Made by a program: the position numbers and the translations under genes. Below, one piece after another: positions 27,929 to 36,418 of a stretch of 55,755 nucleotides of DNA. This stretch comes from Myxococcaceae bacterium (GTDB taxonomy: Bacteria > Myxococcota > Myxococcia > Myxococcales > Myxococcaceae): positions 1-55,755 of the forward strand of contig JAIBBQ010000021.1 in the NCBI GenBank assembly GCA_019694595.1, in the 5' to 3' direction. The notes beneath the pieces are model-generated. The model was not told where the DNA came from, did no database searches, and worked only from the letters and a program-made list of their open reading frames with translations. The number at the start of each line of letters is the position of its first letter. Position 1 is the first letter of the stretch.

Positions 27929-30013
27929 TTACGGGGCGGCCTTGTCCTGCACCAGCGGGCCGATGCTGCCGAGGCTGTATTTGAGGAAGTCGGCGCTCTC
28001 CCGGGCGTCCAGGTACAGGTGCGCGAGTGAGAGCTCGCGCTCGCGCTCCTCGCTCGAGAGCGCCGCGGGCAGCTCGCGCGCGAGCTGGGCGTCGAACCAC
28101 GCCAGCCAGCGCTCCTCGAGCAGGTCCCCGGTGCGGGCCCTGGCCCGGTCCTCGACGAGCTCCCGGATGGCCTGGGGCGTGAGCGGCGTGTTGCGCACCT
28201 CGGCGTCCAGCTCCAGACGGGCGGTGAGTCGCTCCCACGGCTTGCCGTCGCGGGCGGTGGCGACGGCGAAGTCCTTCTCGGCCCGGTAGCGGTGGGTGGG
28301 AATGGTCTGCGAGTGGAGCGTGCGCGTCTTCCTGGTGGGCGCCGGCCCGGTGGGGGCCTTCGCCTGCGCGCCCAGCGCCTCGAGCCGCTTCACCAGCTCG
28401 GCGCGCTCGTCTGAAAGCTTCCCGCGCTCCTCCCTCAGGTCGTCGGCTTCCCACGGGGCCAGGCCGCCGTTGGACTTCATCGGCCCGTCGGCGGTGAAGG
28501 TGGACCACTTGTTGACGCACTTCGGAGGCCCGCCAGGGACCGGCTCGCAGACCTGCTGCATGCGGCTGACCGACGAGCCCGGGGTCGCGCCCACCTGGAG
28601 CTTGGGGCCCTGCAGCCGCTCCTCGATGCGGGAAAGCCGGCCGTCGATGGCCTCCAGGCGCTCGAGCAGCGGCCTGGCCGACGCCGAGGCGCTGCGGCGC
28701 GAGGCCTCCGACTGGGCGACGGCGGTGCGGTCCACCTCCTCGCCTTCGCTCCACCAGGTGATGACGTCGGACGAGCTCGTCACCTCGGGAGACACGTCGG
28801 GCAGGGTGGCCGTGGCGGTGATGGTGTGCGGGGGGGGCCGCGGCGCGTTCCTCGGGCGGGTCGTCTCGACCGGCGCGCCGCCCGCGCTCCAGGTCAGCCT
28901 GGTCCAGTACTTCCGGTAGAGCGTGGTGCGCAGCGCGTCGGCGAACTCGTCGTCGCCCAGGCCGGCCCGCAGCGGCACCTCGCGCGCGGGGGCGGCGAAG
29001 GCGTCGAACGAGACCGAGCGGCTGCTCTTCCACCAGCCGAGCAGCGCCAGGGCGGTGAAGGTCTGTCCGCGGAGCGCGAGCTGCTCGGCCCGGGCGCGCA
29101 CCTCGGCGAGCCTCGCCTCGTACACCTTGACCATCTCGGCGTAGCGGGCGTCGGACTCGGCCTTCCGCTGGGCCTCGCCGGCGAGGAACTCGGCGCTGCG
29201 CTTGGCCTTGGTCTCGAAGGCGGCGTCGAGCGCGGCGAACGTCTCCGGGGTGCAGCGCTCGACGGGGTCCTTGAGGCGGGCGACGAGCTGATCCCGCTGC
29301 TGTGCGTCTCGATCGCCGAGCATGAGGCCGATCCACCCTCTGGCGTCGAACTCGTCGCGGCGGGTGTCCAGCGCGAGGTAGCGCAGGGCGCCGCAGATGG
29401 CCGGGGTCAGCGTGCGCAGGGTGCTGAAGTCCTGCGCCAGCGTGTCGGCGCGCTCTCGCATCTTCACCGAGCGCTCGGAGAAGCCCCGCGGCGGAGGCCC
29501 GAGGCGCCCGTAGAACTCGCCCGGGTCCTTGGCCCAGGCGGTCGCCGCGGTGGGCTGGGCGGACCCCAGATGCACGTCGATGGTCTCCTCGAAGGGGCTG
29601 CCGGTGAGCGGCAGGTCCTTGGACACCAGCCCCAGGACCACGGGCTGCAGGCGGTCGTCGAAGGTCAACACCACGTCGAAGTCGAGCCGGGTGGCGGTGT
29701 CCCCCACCGAGCGTTTGCCGGTGGCGGCGTAGCGCAGGGCGGCGCGCCCCGAAGGCGACCAGGCGGGCCCGTCGCCGACCCAGAATTCTCGCGGCTCGGC
29801 GTCGAAGACCAGGTCGTGGAAGAGGACCTCGAGGTCGGTCGCGCAGAGCGAGACGAGCGTGCGCCCGTACGCGGTGAGGTGGCCATTGGGGCCGTGCTCA
29901 CCGGGGGCGCAGGGGGAATCGGTGAACCCGGGGTCGAAGGCCCGCACGTAGCGGTCGAGCGAGGCGGTGCAGGCCGAGAGGAGCAGCGCGAGGAGGAGGA
30001 CGCGAGTGACCAT
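27929..30013 (-). CDS. Large lipoprotein, family unknown
   Basis: 694 aa; ATG 30013 directly precedes a lipoprotein signal (VTRVLLLALLLSAC, Cys15). Early segments contain conserved-looking patches (GEHGPNGHLTAYGRTLVSLC, DVVLTFDDRLQPVVLGLVSK). The middle (about 230-310) is strongly charged and helical, probably coiled-coil. A further helical section of about 40 residues starts KLSDERAELVKRLE, and the C-terminus is Arg/Glu-rich. Basic/acidic runs and scattered Trp suggest a structured envelope protein. No enzymatic motif was found. It is divergent from the kinase at 30146 across a 132-bp gap that contains an imperfect stem-loop near 30052-30074 (ATCGGGAAC / GTTCCGAT). Confidence 0.75.
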   Translation of the reverse strand: MVTRVLLLALLLSACTASLDRYVRAFDPGFTDSPCAPGEHGPNGHLTAYGRTLVSLCATDLEVLFHDLVFDAEPREFWVGDGPAWSPSGRAALRYAATGKRSVGDTATRLDFDVVLTFDDRLQPVVLGLVSKDLPLTGSPFEETIDVHLGSAQPTAATAWAKDPGEFYGRLGPPPRGFSERSVKMRERADTLAQDFSTLRTLTPAICGALRYLALDTRRDEFDARGWIGLMLGDRDAQQRDQLVARLKDPVERCTPETFAALDAAFETKAKRSAEFLAGEAQRKAESDARYAEMVKVYEARLAEVRARAEQLALRGQTFTALALLGWWKSSRSVSFDAFAAPAREVPLRAGLGDDEFADALRTTLYRKYWTRLTWSAGGAPVETTRPRNAPRPPPHTITATATLPDVSPEVTSSSDVITWWSEGEEVDRTAVAQSEASRRSASASARPLLERLEAIDGRLSRIEERLQGPKLQVGATPGSSVSRMQQVCEPVPGGPPKCVNKWSTFTADGPMKSNGGLAPWEADDLREERGKLSDERAELVKRLEALGAQAKAPTGPAPTRKTRTLHSQTIPTHRYRAEKDFAVATARDGKPWERLTARLELDAEVRNTPLTPQAIRELVEDRARARTGDLLEERWLAWFDAQLARELPAALSSEERERELSLAHLYLDARESADFLKYSLGSIGPLVQDKAAP

Positions 30014-30145
30014 GCGCGTCGCATGATGGAGCCAACGGCGAAACCAGGGGAATCGGGAACTCACCGGTTCCGATAGAGAATCCCGGGGCAACGGTGCTTC
30101 AATGCCTCGCGTCCGTCTTTCCCCGTCCCGTCGAAATCGGAGCCG

Positions 30146-32140
30146 ATGCTCTCTTCCGGCAACTCGTCGAACCGGCTGAGGCCGTTCAAGCCGACTCCGT
30201 TCGGCCGGTTCACGCTGCTGCAGCCGCTCGCCACCGGCGGCATGGGAGAGATCTTCCTCGCGCGGCAAGACGGCACCAAGGGCTTCGAGAAGCTCTGCGT
30301 CATCAAGAAGATCCTCCCCCAGTACGCCGAGGAAGCGTCCTTCGTGGAGCGCTTCATCAACGAAGCGCGGATCCTGGTGAAGCTGAGCCACGGCTCCATC
30401 GCCCAGGTGCTGGACACCGGCGTGCACGACGGGTCGCCGTACCTCGCGCTGGAGTTCGTCGACGGCAAGGACCTGCGCAAGGTCGCCGCCCGCATGCGCG
30501 ACAAGGGCGTGCCGCTGCCCATCACCTTCATCTTGCACGTGATGACGCGGGTGCTCGACGCGCTCGCCTACGCGCACCGCAAGCGCGACGAGAACGACCA
30601 GGAACTCGGTCTGGTGCACCGCGACGTGAGCCCGCAGAACGTGCTCGTCAGCTACGAAGGCGAGGTCAAGGTCATCGACTTCGGGCTCGCCAAGAGCACG
30701 CTCAACTCCACCAAGACCAACCCCAGCATCATCCTGGGGAAGTTCCTCTACATGTCGCCGGAGCAGGCGCGGCACCAGAAGGTGGACCGGCGCAGCGACC
30801 TCTACGCGGTGGGGCTGTGTCTGTACGAGCTGCTCAGCGGCACCAACCCGTTCGACCTGGTGGCGCCGGGCGAGCTGATCCACGCGGTGGGCAGCCCGAA
30901 GATTCGCCCCCTGGGCGAGGTCGACCCGCTCGTGCCTCCGGCCCTGGCGGCGCTGGTGATGAAGGCGCTCTCGCCGGACCCTGCGGCGCGCTTCCAGTCG
31001 GCGGAAGAGCTGCGCGGCAAGCTCACCGCCATGCTGCTCGACATCGACCCAGGGGCCGGCCCGGAGTCGGCGAGCCGCTTCATGCGCGAGGCCTTCGCCA
31101 GCGAGTACCAGCAGGAGCGGCGGCTCCTGGCGACGCTGCGCGAGGTGTCGCTGGCGCCCGCGCCGGAGGTCACCGCGCCGCGCGGCGCCGAACTCACCCC
31201 GACCCCCGGGCCGCGGCCGTCGGTGAAGCCGCCGTGGAAGGGCGCGGTGGCGCCGGCGCCGCTGTCGTTCCAGCCCACGCCCCGGAGCCACCTCGGCGGC
31301 GAGTCGCCCCACGAGAGCGCCACGGTGCCGGGGGTGGTCATCGACGTGGAGGCGATGTCGGTCCGGGTGACGCGGCCGGCGGCCAGCCCGCCGAGCGAGC
31401 CCCCGACCACGGTGGACGCGGTGGCCTGGCCCGAGCCGGTGACGGCGCAGGGCCCGGTGGTGGCGGCCCCGCTGGACCGGGAGCCGGCCACCAACCCCGG
31501 ACCGCTGCCGATGGCCCAGGTACGGCCGGTCGGGGCCGCGGCGCCCACCCCGTGGGACGCGGCGGAGAAGACGAGCCCGGCGACCCTGCCGTTCGACGCC
31601 CGCAAGACGCTGGTCGACGGTTCGGTGGATCCACGCACCCTCGCCACGCTGCGCGAGGCGGCGCACCCCACGCGGGAACAGCCGATTCCCGTGGTGACTT
31701 CGCTGCCGCCGCTGCCGCGCCCGCCGTCGCAGCGCCTGCCGTCGGTGATGGTGGATCCGACGGTGGCGACCGACCCGGGCAAGGCGCCCGCGCCGCGGCC
31801 ATCTCTCGGGCCCCGCCGGCCGGCGGCGCCGGCGCGCCCGCCGCGAGGCTCGCCGCAGATCACCGAGGTGCTGCCCCGCGCGCTCAAGGACCGCGAAGCG
31901 CCCGACCTCAACGCCGAGGTGAGCCGCACCACCAGCCCGCGCGCCCAGTGGCTGTGGCTCCTGGTGCCGCTGGCGGCGGTGGCGGTGGTGGCCGCACTGC
32001 TCTTCACCATGCAGGAGCCGGAAGGGCCCGCTCCCCGGCAGGGTGGGCGCGGGGGCCAAGTGCCCGACACCCGGCGCCGCGAGCCCCCGGCCCCTCCGTC
32101 GCCTCAGGGGCTCGAGGTGCCGAGCCCAGGGAACCAGTGA
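30146..32140 (+). CDS. Transmembrane Ser/Thr protein kinase with HRDVSPQN loop
   Basis: 664 aa. Kinase domain about 20-285: ATGGMGEI loop, Lys54 in CVIKKIL, catalytic loop HRDVSPQN (158-165) in place of HRDLKPEN, DFG (178-180), SPEQA. The VSPQN variant is frequent in myxobacterial kinases and should still be active because Asp160 and Asn165 remain. A long Pro/Ala-rich linker (about 330-600) has many Thr/Ser-Pro sites, then comes one membrane helix at about 602-621 and a short Pro-rich tail of about 40 residues. With so small an outer part it is unlikely to sense a ligand directly. It lies 32 bp upstream of the membrane protein at 32173, probably the same operon. Confidence 0.92.
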   Translation: MLSSGNSSNRLRPFKPTPFGRFTLLQPLATGGMGEIFLARQDGTKGFEKLCVIKKILPQYAEEASFVERFINEARILVKLSHGSIAQVLDTGVHDGSPYLALEFVDGKDLRKVAARMRDKGVPLPITFILHVMTRVLDALAYAHRKRDENDQELGLVHRDVSPQNVLVSYEGEVKVIDFGLAKSTLNSTKTNPSIILGKFLYMSPEQARHQKVDRRSDLYAVGLCLYELLSGTNPFDLVAPGELIHAVGSPKIRPLGEVDPLVPPALAALVMKALSPDPAARFQSAEELRGKLTAMLLDIDPGAGPESASRFMREAFASEYQQERRLLATLREVSLAPAPEVTAPRGAELTPTPGPRPSVKPPWKGAVAPAPLSFQPTPRSHLGGESPHESATVPGVVIDVEAMSVRVTRPAASPPSEPPTTVDAVAWPEPVTAQGPVVAAPLDREPATNPGPLPMAQVRPVGAAAPTPWDAAEKTSPATLPFDARKTLVDGSVDPRTLATLREAAHPTREQPIPVVTSLPPLPRPPSQRLPSVMVDPTVATDPGKAPAPRPSLGPRRPAAPARPPRGSPQITEVLPRALKDREAPDLNAEVSRTTSPRAQWLWLLVPLAAVAVVAALLFTMQEPEGPAPRQGGRGGQVPDTRRREPPAPPSPQGLEVPSPGNQ

Positions 32141-32150
32141 GGCGTGCTAA

Positions 32151-32168
32151 GGCGTAAGTACTAACGCC
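32151..32168. promoter_or_regulatory. Near-perfect palindrome at the ribosome-binding region of the 32173 gene
   Basis: GGCGTAAGTACTAACGCC is self-complementary apart from one symmetric A/A mismatch, around a central AGTACT. It ends 4 nt before the ATG at 32173 and fills the place of a ribosome site, and no Shine-Dalgarno is visible. It could be an operator, or an RNA hairpin limiting initiation of the downstream genes. Confidence 0.45.
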
Positions 32169-32172
32169 TGCG

Positions 32173-32715
32173 ATGGAAGCGTCCGTCAAACAGCCTCCCA
32201 AGCGCCGCTTCGGCGTCCTCTGGGTCATGGTGCCCCTGCTGCTGCTGGCGGTGGTGGGCATCATCGTGGGCTGGGAAGTGATGACCAGCCGCATGGAGTC
32301 GCAGCTCGCGGGCGGCGGCGAAGAGGCGAGCGGCGAGCTGCCGGCGACGAGCCCCGGCGGCCGCAAGAGCCGCGAGGTGGTGGTGAACGGCGGCGACCCG
32401 TCGGCGGTGGCGCCTCCGTCCGGTCAACCGCAGGAAGGCGACGACCTCACGCCGCTGGGCAAGCGCAAGCCCACGGCCAAGTCCCCGGCGGCGCCTCCGC
32501 TGGGCGGCACGCCGGTGGAGCGGGCCTGGCGCTCGCTCAAGAACAGCTACGACCGGCTCGACAGCCGCAACGGGAGCGCCGCGCGCAAGTACACCTTGCG
32601 CGTGCAGTCGCTCGGCAACCAGCGCTCCACGCTCGGCGACGCGCAGTTCATCCAGCAGGCGCAGGAGCTCGACGAGAAGCTCAAGGAAGAGCTCGCGCGG
32701 CCGGAAAACCAGTGA
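32173..32715 (+). CDS. Single-pass membrane protein upstream of an ABC ATPase
   Basis: 180 aa. A short basic N-terminus, one membrane helix at about 14-34 (VLWVMVPLLLLAVVGIIVGW), then a disordered Gly/Pro/Ser/Lys region and a helical C-terminal part (about 110-178, VERAWRSLKNSYDRLDS ... AQELDEKLKEELARP). Topology suggests the helical domain lies in the periplasm. Its stop overlaps the GTG start of the ABC ATPase (GTGA). The family is unknown. Its place before a transporter ATPase and a TonB-like protein suggests an envelope or transport role. Confidence 0.72.
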   Translation: MEASVKQPPKRRFGVLWVMVPLLLLAVVGIIVGWEVMTSRMESQLAGGGEEASGELPATSPGGRKSREVVVNGGDPSAVAPPSGQPQEGDDLTPLGKRKPTAKSPAAPPLGGTPVERAWRSLKNSYDRLDSRNGSAARKYTLRVQSLGNQRSTLGDAQFIQQAQELDEKLKEELARPENQ

Positions 32716-33473
32716 GCCTGCTGTCGGCGCAGGGCCTCTCGGTGTCGCTGCGCGGCCGTGCGCTGGTGCGCGAGGTGTCCTTCGCCGTCGAGCCGTCGAT
32801 GCGCCTGGCGGTGCTCGGGCCCAACGGCGCGGGGAAATCGACCCTGGTGCGGGCGGCCCTGGGCCTCGTGCCGTCGTCGGGCGCGCTGACGCTCGCGGGG
32901 GTGGATCCGCGCACCGCGCCCCGGCGGGAAGTGGCCCGTCGCGCGGGCTACCTCGGGCAGGAGGCCGACGGCGCCGCGCTGGAAGGGCTGTCGGCGCTCG
33001 AGGTGGTGTTGCTCGGCCGCACCCCCCACCTGGGGGCCTTCGGCGTTCCGGGGCCGAACGACGTGGCGGCGGCGACCGCGGCGCTGGACGCGGTGGGGCT
33101 CGTGGCCTTCGCCGACCGCGACGCCTCGCGCCTGTCGGGCGGTGAGCGCCGCCTGGTGCTCCTGGCGCGGGTGCTGGCGCAGCAGGCGGCCTTGCTGGTG
33201 CTCGACGAGCCGACCGCGTTCCTCGACCTTCGGCACCACCACGTCGCGCTGGAAGCGGTGAAGGCGCACGCGCAGGCCGGGGGGGCCGCGCTGGCGGTGC
33301 TGCACGAGGTGTCGCAGGCGCGGGCGTGGGCGACGCACGCGCTGCTGCTCAAGGACGGCGCGGTGGCGGCCTTCGGTGCGGCGGCCGAGGTGCTGACGGC
33401 GCAGGCGCTGGCGCCGCTCTACGGTGTGCCGCCCGAGGTGCTCGGGCTGCACGGCGTGCCGGAGTCGCGGTGA
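32712..33473 (+). CDS. ABC transporter ATPase of siderophore/cobalamin type
   Basis: 253 aa. Walker A GPNGAGKS (36-43), Q-loop in GYLGQE, signature LSGGERR, Walker B LLVLDEPTAFLD and the switch His in VLHEVSQA. The order and the DLRHHH segment resemble FecE/BtuD/HmuV ATPases that drive import of iron chelates or vitamin B12. No permease or binding-protein gene is adjacent, so the membrane partner must be encoded elsewhere, or the protein serves another role. Both ends overlap neighbours by 4 bp (GTG start in the stop of the membrane protein; its stop in the start of the TonB-like gene). Confidence 0.88.
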   Translation: MSLLSAQGLSVSLRGRALVREVSFAVEPSMRLAVLGPNGAGKSTLVRAALGLVPSSGALTLAGVDPRTAPRREVARRAGYLGQEADGAALEGLSALEVVLLGRTPHLGAFGVPGPNDVAAATAALDAVGLVAFADRDASRLSGGERRLVLLARVLAQQAALLVLDEPTAFLDLRHHHVALEAVKAHAQAGGAALAVLHEVSQARAWATHALLLKDGAVAAFGAAAEVLTAQALAPLYGVPPEVLGLHGVPESR

Positions 33474-34192
33474 CCTCGCGCCGGGTGGCGCTCGCCCTGG
33501 GCCTCTCGCTCCTGCTCCACGTGGGCGCGCTGCTCGTCTTCGTGCTGCGGCCGGCGCCGGTGGTGGAGGCAACCAAGGCGCCGTCGCGCCCGGTGGTGGT
33601 GACGATTCCAGTGGGGCTCCGGGAGCCGGCGCGGGTGGAGCGGCCGGTGGCGCCCCCCGGCGTCGACGTGGCGAGCGGGGAGGTGGCGCTGCCGCCGCCG
33701 TTGCCCCGGCGCGCGGCGGTGGCGCCCGCGGCGGAGTCCGCGGGGAGGGAGGTGGTGGTGGGCCCCGGCCCGGAGGCGCCCACGGGCGCCGGTGAGGGTG
33801 AGTCCCCGGGAGTGGTGGCGGAGGGGCAGGCGGGTGGGCCTGCGGGGCCGGCGGGAGCAGCGGAGCGGGCGGAGGCGGCTCCCCTCGGGGGTGGGGGGCG
33901 CGCGGTGCTGGTGGAGCCCGGGGTGGAGGCGGCGGTGCACGCGCGGCTCCAGGCGGCGGCGGCGAGCTGCACGCCCGCGGCCGCGCAGCGGCTCAAGGTG
34001 ACCGGCACCGCGACGGTGCGGTTCTGCCTGCGGGCCGATGGTGCGGTCGGCGAGAAGGTGCTCCAGGTGACGAGCGGGCAGTCGATGCTCGACGAGGCGG
34101 CGCGCACGTGCGTGGTGGAGCGGGCGGTGCCGTTCCCGGATCAGGCGGCGGGGAGGTGTTTCACGGTGCCGGTGAGGTTCGGAGCGAGGTGA
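33470..34192 (+). CDS. TonB-like energy-transducer/AgmX-type protein
   Basis: 240 aa, GTG start at 33470 overlapping the ATPase stop (GTGA). One membrane anchor at about 7-24 (ALGLSLLLHVGALLVFVL), a Pro/Gly/Ala-rich spacer (about 40-145), then a C-terminal domain (VTGTATVRFCLRADGAVGEKVLQVTSGQSMLDEAA ... VPFP) with the beta-strand pattern of TonB C-termini. Three Cys in the C-domain are unusual. It probably spans the periplasm and passes proton-motive energy to an outer-membrane receptor, which fits the siderophore-type ATPase next door. The receptor gene is not in the window. Confidence 0.8.
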   Translation: MTSRRVALALGLSLLLHVGALLVFVLRPAPVVEATKAPSRPVVVTIPVGLREPARVERPVAPPGVDVASGEVALPPPLPRRAAVAPAAESAGREVVVGPGPEAPTGAGEGESPGVVAEGQAGGPAGPAGAAERAEAAPLGGGGRAVLVEPGVEAAVHARLQAAAASCTPAAAQRLKVTGTATVRFCLRADGAVGEKVLQVTSGQSMLDEAARTCVVERAVPFPDQAAGRCFTVPVRFGAR

Positions 34193-34245
34193 GGCCCCGT
34201 GCCCGAGCCCGGTTTGTGAAGGACCGCGACCGTCGAGAGTTCACC

Positions 34246-34263
34246 CGAAGGCGTTCACCTTCG
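34246..34263. terminator. Possible hairpin between convergent genes
   Basis: CGAAGG-CGTTCA-CCTTCG forms a 6-bp stem in the 180-bp convergent gap. The same gap also holds repeated GTTCG/GTTCAC units. No T-tract is present, so factor-independent termination is doubtful. Nothing gene-like is seen in the gap. Confidence 0.25.
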
Positions 34264-34372
34264 AAGACCCTGCGTTCTGCGTCGCGCCAAGACGGGTTCG
34301 GGTTCGCGTTCGTTCACGGGGCTTCGGACCGGCCGGACCCGGCGGGAACGGACCGGAGCGGGCAAGGAAGAA

Positions 34373-35323
34373 TCAGTTCGGCCCGTACGACGCCTCGATC
34401 GCCGACGGCAACGAGAGGCCTCCCGAGCCCTTCACCGTGGTCGCCGGCAGCTCGTAGACCTGATCATTCCCCCCGGTGTCCGACGAGAATGCCACCGTGC
34501 CGGACCCCACCCACGACGGGAACGAGTCCGACGCATTCGGATCCGACGGGTAATCCGTGAGCCTGGTCACCGCCCCGCTGCCGACCTGCATCACGAACAC
34601 CCTCGTCGCCCCCGACGCGAGCCTCCCGTCGAACGCCACCTGCGTCCCATCCGGCGAGAGCACCGCGCGCCCGGTGATGACCATCGCCTCCGGCCCGAGC
34701 GACGACACCACGTTCTGCGCCTGCCCCGTGGTCACGTTCACCCGCTCCAGCTGCGTCAGCGTGCTCGACGTGGATCCGAACGCCACCAGCACCGTGGCCC
34801 CATCCGGGCTGAAGCTCGGGCCCACGTAGCTGGTCGACCCTCCCCCGGCGATCTTCACGAACCCGGTGCCATCGGTGTTCACCAGCCCGATCGCCGAGCT
34901 CGTCCCCTCGTCGTACGTGAAGACGATGCTCTTCGCGTCGGGCGACAGCACCGGCAGCCGCAGGTTCTTCGCCACCGCGCTGCTGCCCAGCACCTTGCTC
35001 ACCGTCCCACCCCGCGTGGGCACCACGTCGAGCTCGGTGTCGGCGCCCACCACCCGCGAGAACACCACCGTGCGGCCGTCGCGCGACAAGGTCGGCGTGC
35101 GTGCCCCTCCGGCCGTGGTCAGCTTGAAGACCGTGTTCAGGTCGGCATCGTCCGCCGCGTACACGTTGCGGTCGTCCTTGCGGACGAAGACGAAGCCCTT
35201 GGTGAAGCCGTTGGTGCCGCTGCCGCCACCCGACCCGCCACCACCACCACCGCCGCCGAGCAGCTCACAGCCCGACAGCGAGGCGAGGACGACGGCGGAC
35301 AGCAGCAGGGCAGTTCGAGTCAT
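34373..35323 (-). CDS. TolB-like beta-propeller lipoprotein
   Basis: 316 aa. Lipobox LSGC with Cys19, a Gly/Ser linker, then repeated WD40-like PD40 motifs: TPTLSRDGRTVVFSR, LPVLSPDAKSIVFTY, GPSFSPDGATVLVAF, RAVLSPDGTQVAFDG and FPSWVGSGTVAFSS. At least five blades are visible from about residue 40 to the end, so it is one small propeller. TolB-type propellers serve as protein-binding platforms in the periplasm; here the lipid anchor suggests outer-membrane attachment. It lies alone, convergent with the TonB-like gene. Partner unknown. Confidence 0.85.
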   Translation of the reverse strand: MTRTALLLSAVVLASLSGCELLGGGGGGGGSGGGSGTNGFTKGFVFVRKDDRNVYAADDADLNTVFKLTTAGGARTPTLSRDGRTVVFSRVVGADTELDVVPTRGGTVSKVLGSSAVAKNLRLPVLSPDAKSIVFTYDEGTSSAIGLVNTDGTGFVKIAGGGSTSYVGPSFSPDGATVLVAFGSTSSTLTQLERVNVTTGQAQNVVSSLGPEAMVITGRAVLSPDGTQVAFDGRLASGATRVFVMQVGSGAVTRLTDYPSDPNASDSFPSWVGSGTVAFSSDTGGNDQVYELPATTVKGSGGLSLPSAIEASYGPN

Positions 35324-35386
35324 GGCGCGCGCACCTTAGCCGGGGTGTTGCCGGCTTGGACGCACGCGCCCGACCGAGATTCTCCC

Positions 35387-35761
35387 TCAGTCCTTCTTGC
35401 CGAAGGCCCCCATCATCAGCGCGATGCCCGCCGCGACGATGGGCTCCTTCACCTGCGCGATGACGATGTCCTTCTTGAGCGACCAGGGGTGCTCCGCGTA
35501 CCCCAACAGCTCGTTCACCCGCTCCGACTCCGCCTGCTTCAGTGCCGGGTGCCACTGGGTGTTGGCGTCGATGGTCGCCTGGTACGCCTTGAGCTCGTCG
35601 GTGTCCGCGAAGTTGTCCTTCGTCTTGGTGGCGTTCATCCCGTCGGCCGTCTGCGCCAGCTGGGTCAACGCCCCGGTGATGGGCGCGCCGCTCACCTTCG
35701 CCCCGCCGTACCGCAGGTTCTCGAGCTTCGACAGCGACGACACCGAAACGCGTGCGCTCAT
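35387..35761 (-). CDS. Hypothetical protein (124 aa)
   Basis: 124 aa from ATG 35761, chosen over an upstream in-frame start because GGGAGAACC lies at the right distance. It reads MSARVSVSSLSKLENLRYGG, then a helical, soluble region with NTQWHPALKQAESERVNELLGY and a hydrophobic C-terminal segment (EPIVAAGIALMMGAFGKKD) that may be amphipathic. No signal peptide, no cysteine and no known domain. It is 111 bp downstream of the archaemetzincin gene on the same strand, and its leader contains an inverted repeat (35833-35876). Confidence 0.68.
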   Translation of the reverse strand: MSARVSVSSLSKLENLRYGGAKVSGAPITGALTQLAQTADGMNATKTKDNFADTDELKAYQATIDANTQWHPALKQAESERVNELLGYAEHPWSLKKDIVIAQVKEPIVAAGIALMMGAFGKKD

Positions 35762-35832
35762 GACGGTTCTCCCTGACTGCGGCTTGGTAGGGAGTTGTCG
35801 GCCTGTGTAGGCAAGTGGCCCCGGGCGGTTCT

Positions 35833-35876
35833 GTAACGCCGCTTGATCGAACAACTTCCAGGACTTGGAGCGTTAC
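35833..35876. repeat. Inverted repeat GTAACGC ... GCGTTAC
   Basis: Seven-bp arms at 35833-35839 and 35870-35876, 30 nt apart; the right arm covers the archaemetzincin stop codon. A small nested stem (TCCA/TGGA) lies in the loop. It could end the archaemetzincin transcript or bind a regulator of the 35761 gene. Confidence 0.35.
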
Positions 35877-36394
35877 CGGCGCAGCTTGTGGAGCTCGTTC
35901 CGGCAGTTGTTGCAGAGCTGGAGCGCGCGGCGGTCGAGGTCGGCGAGCGAGGTGGCGAAGAACATCAGACACCGCACGTCTTCGCAGTAGCTCAACCCCA
36001 CCAGATGCCCGGCCTCGTGCACGCCCTGGGCTTGCACGCGCTTCTTGAACAGCTCGCCTTCGGACTTGAGGCGGAAGGTCGAGAAGACGCCGGTCTTCGA
36101 TTCGCGGTCAGCCTCGCCGTAGACGAACGGCGAGTCGGGCACGAAGAGGTCGACGTCACAGACCCCGAGCATCAGCACCGCCCCCGGCTCTCGCACGGTG
36201 AGCAGCCGCCGCATGATGGCGTTGGAGTGGTACTGCCCACGGTCCTTGTTGAAGGCGTACTGCGGCTTGGGGAGCACCTGCTTCCCCTGCCACGCCCCCA
36301 CGCCGAGGATGGCCTGGATCGGCTCCTCGATGTCTCTCATCACCGTGGAGGTGATGTTGCCCACCGCGACCAGTTGCAGCTCTCGAGCTGGCAT
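35873..36394 (-). CDS. amzA: Archaemetzincin-type zinc metalloprotease
   Basis: 173 aa with the complete archaemetzincin signature: HEAGH at 126-130 (zinc ligands and catalytic Glu127), Gly133, Cys137, Cys142 and Met144 (Met-turn), then CNNC at 161-164. The spacing follows HExxHxxGx3Cx4CxM plus a downstream CxxC, which supplies a second zinc site in characterised AMZ structures. No signal peptide, so it is a cytosolic protease; its substrates are not known for bacteria. The gene starts 24 bp after the 3' end of tRNA-Gln on the same strand, with a GGGGGG-rich ribosome site in between. Confidence 0.9.
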   Translation of the reverse strand: MPARELQLVAVGNITSTVMRDIEEPIQAILGVGAWQGKQVLPKPQYAFNKDRGQYHSNAIMRRLLTVREPGAVLMLGVCDVDLFVPDSPFVYGEADRESKTGVFSTFRLKSEGELFKKRVQAQGVHEAGHLVGLSYCEDVRCLMFFATSLADLDRRALQLCNNCRNELHKLRR

Positions 36395-36418
36395 GTTCCG
36401 ACCCCCCGTGGGTCTTTA

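Noticed and set aside
34193-34372. A small gene in the convergent gap with repeated GTTCG units
   Set aside because: No frame with a start, ribosome site and plausible composition was found. The repeats look like low-complexity intergenic DNA.
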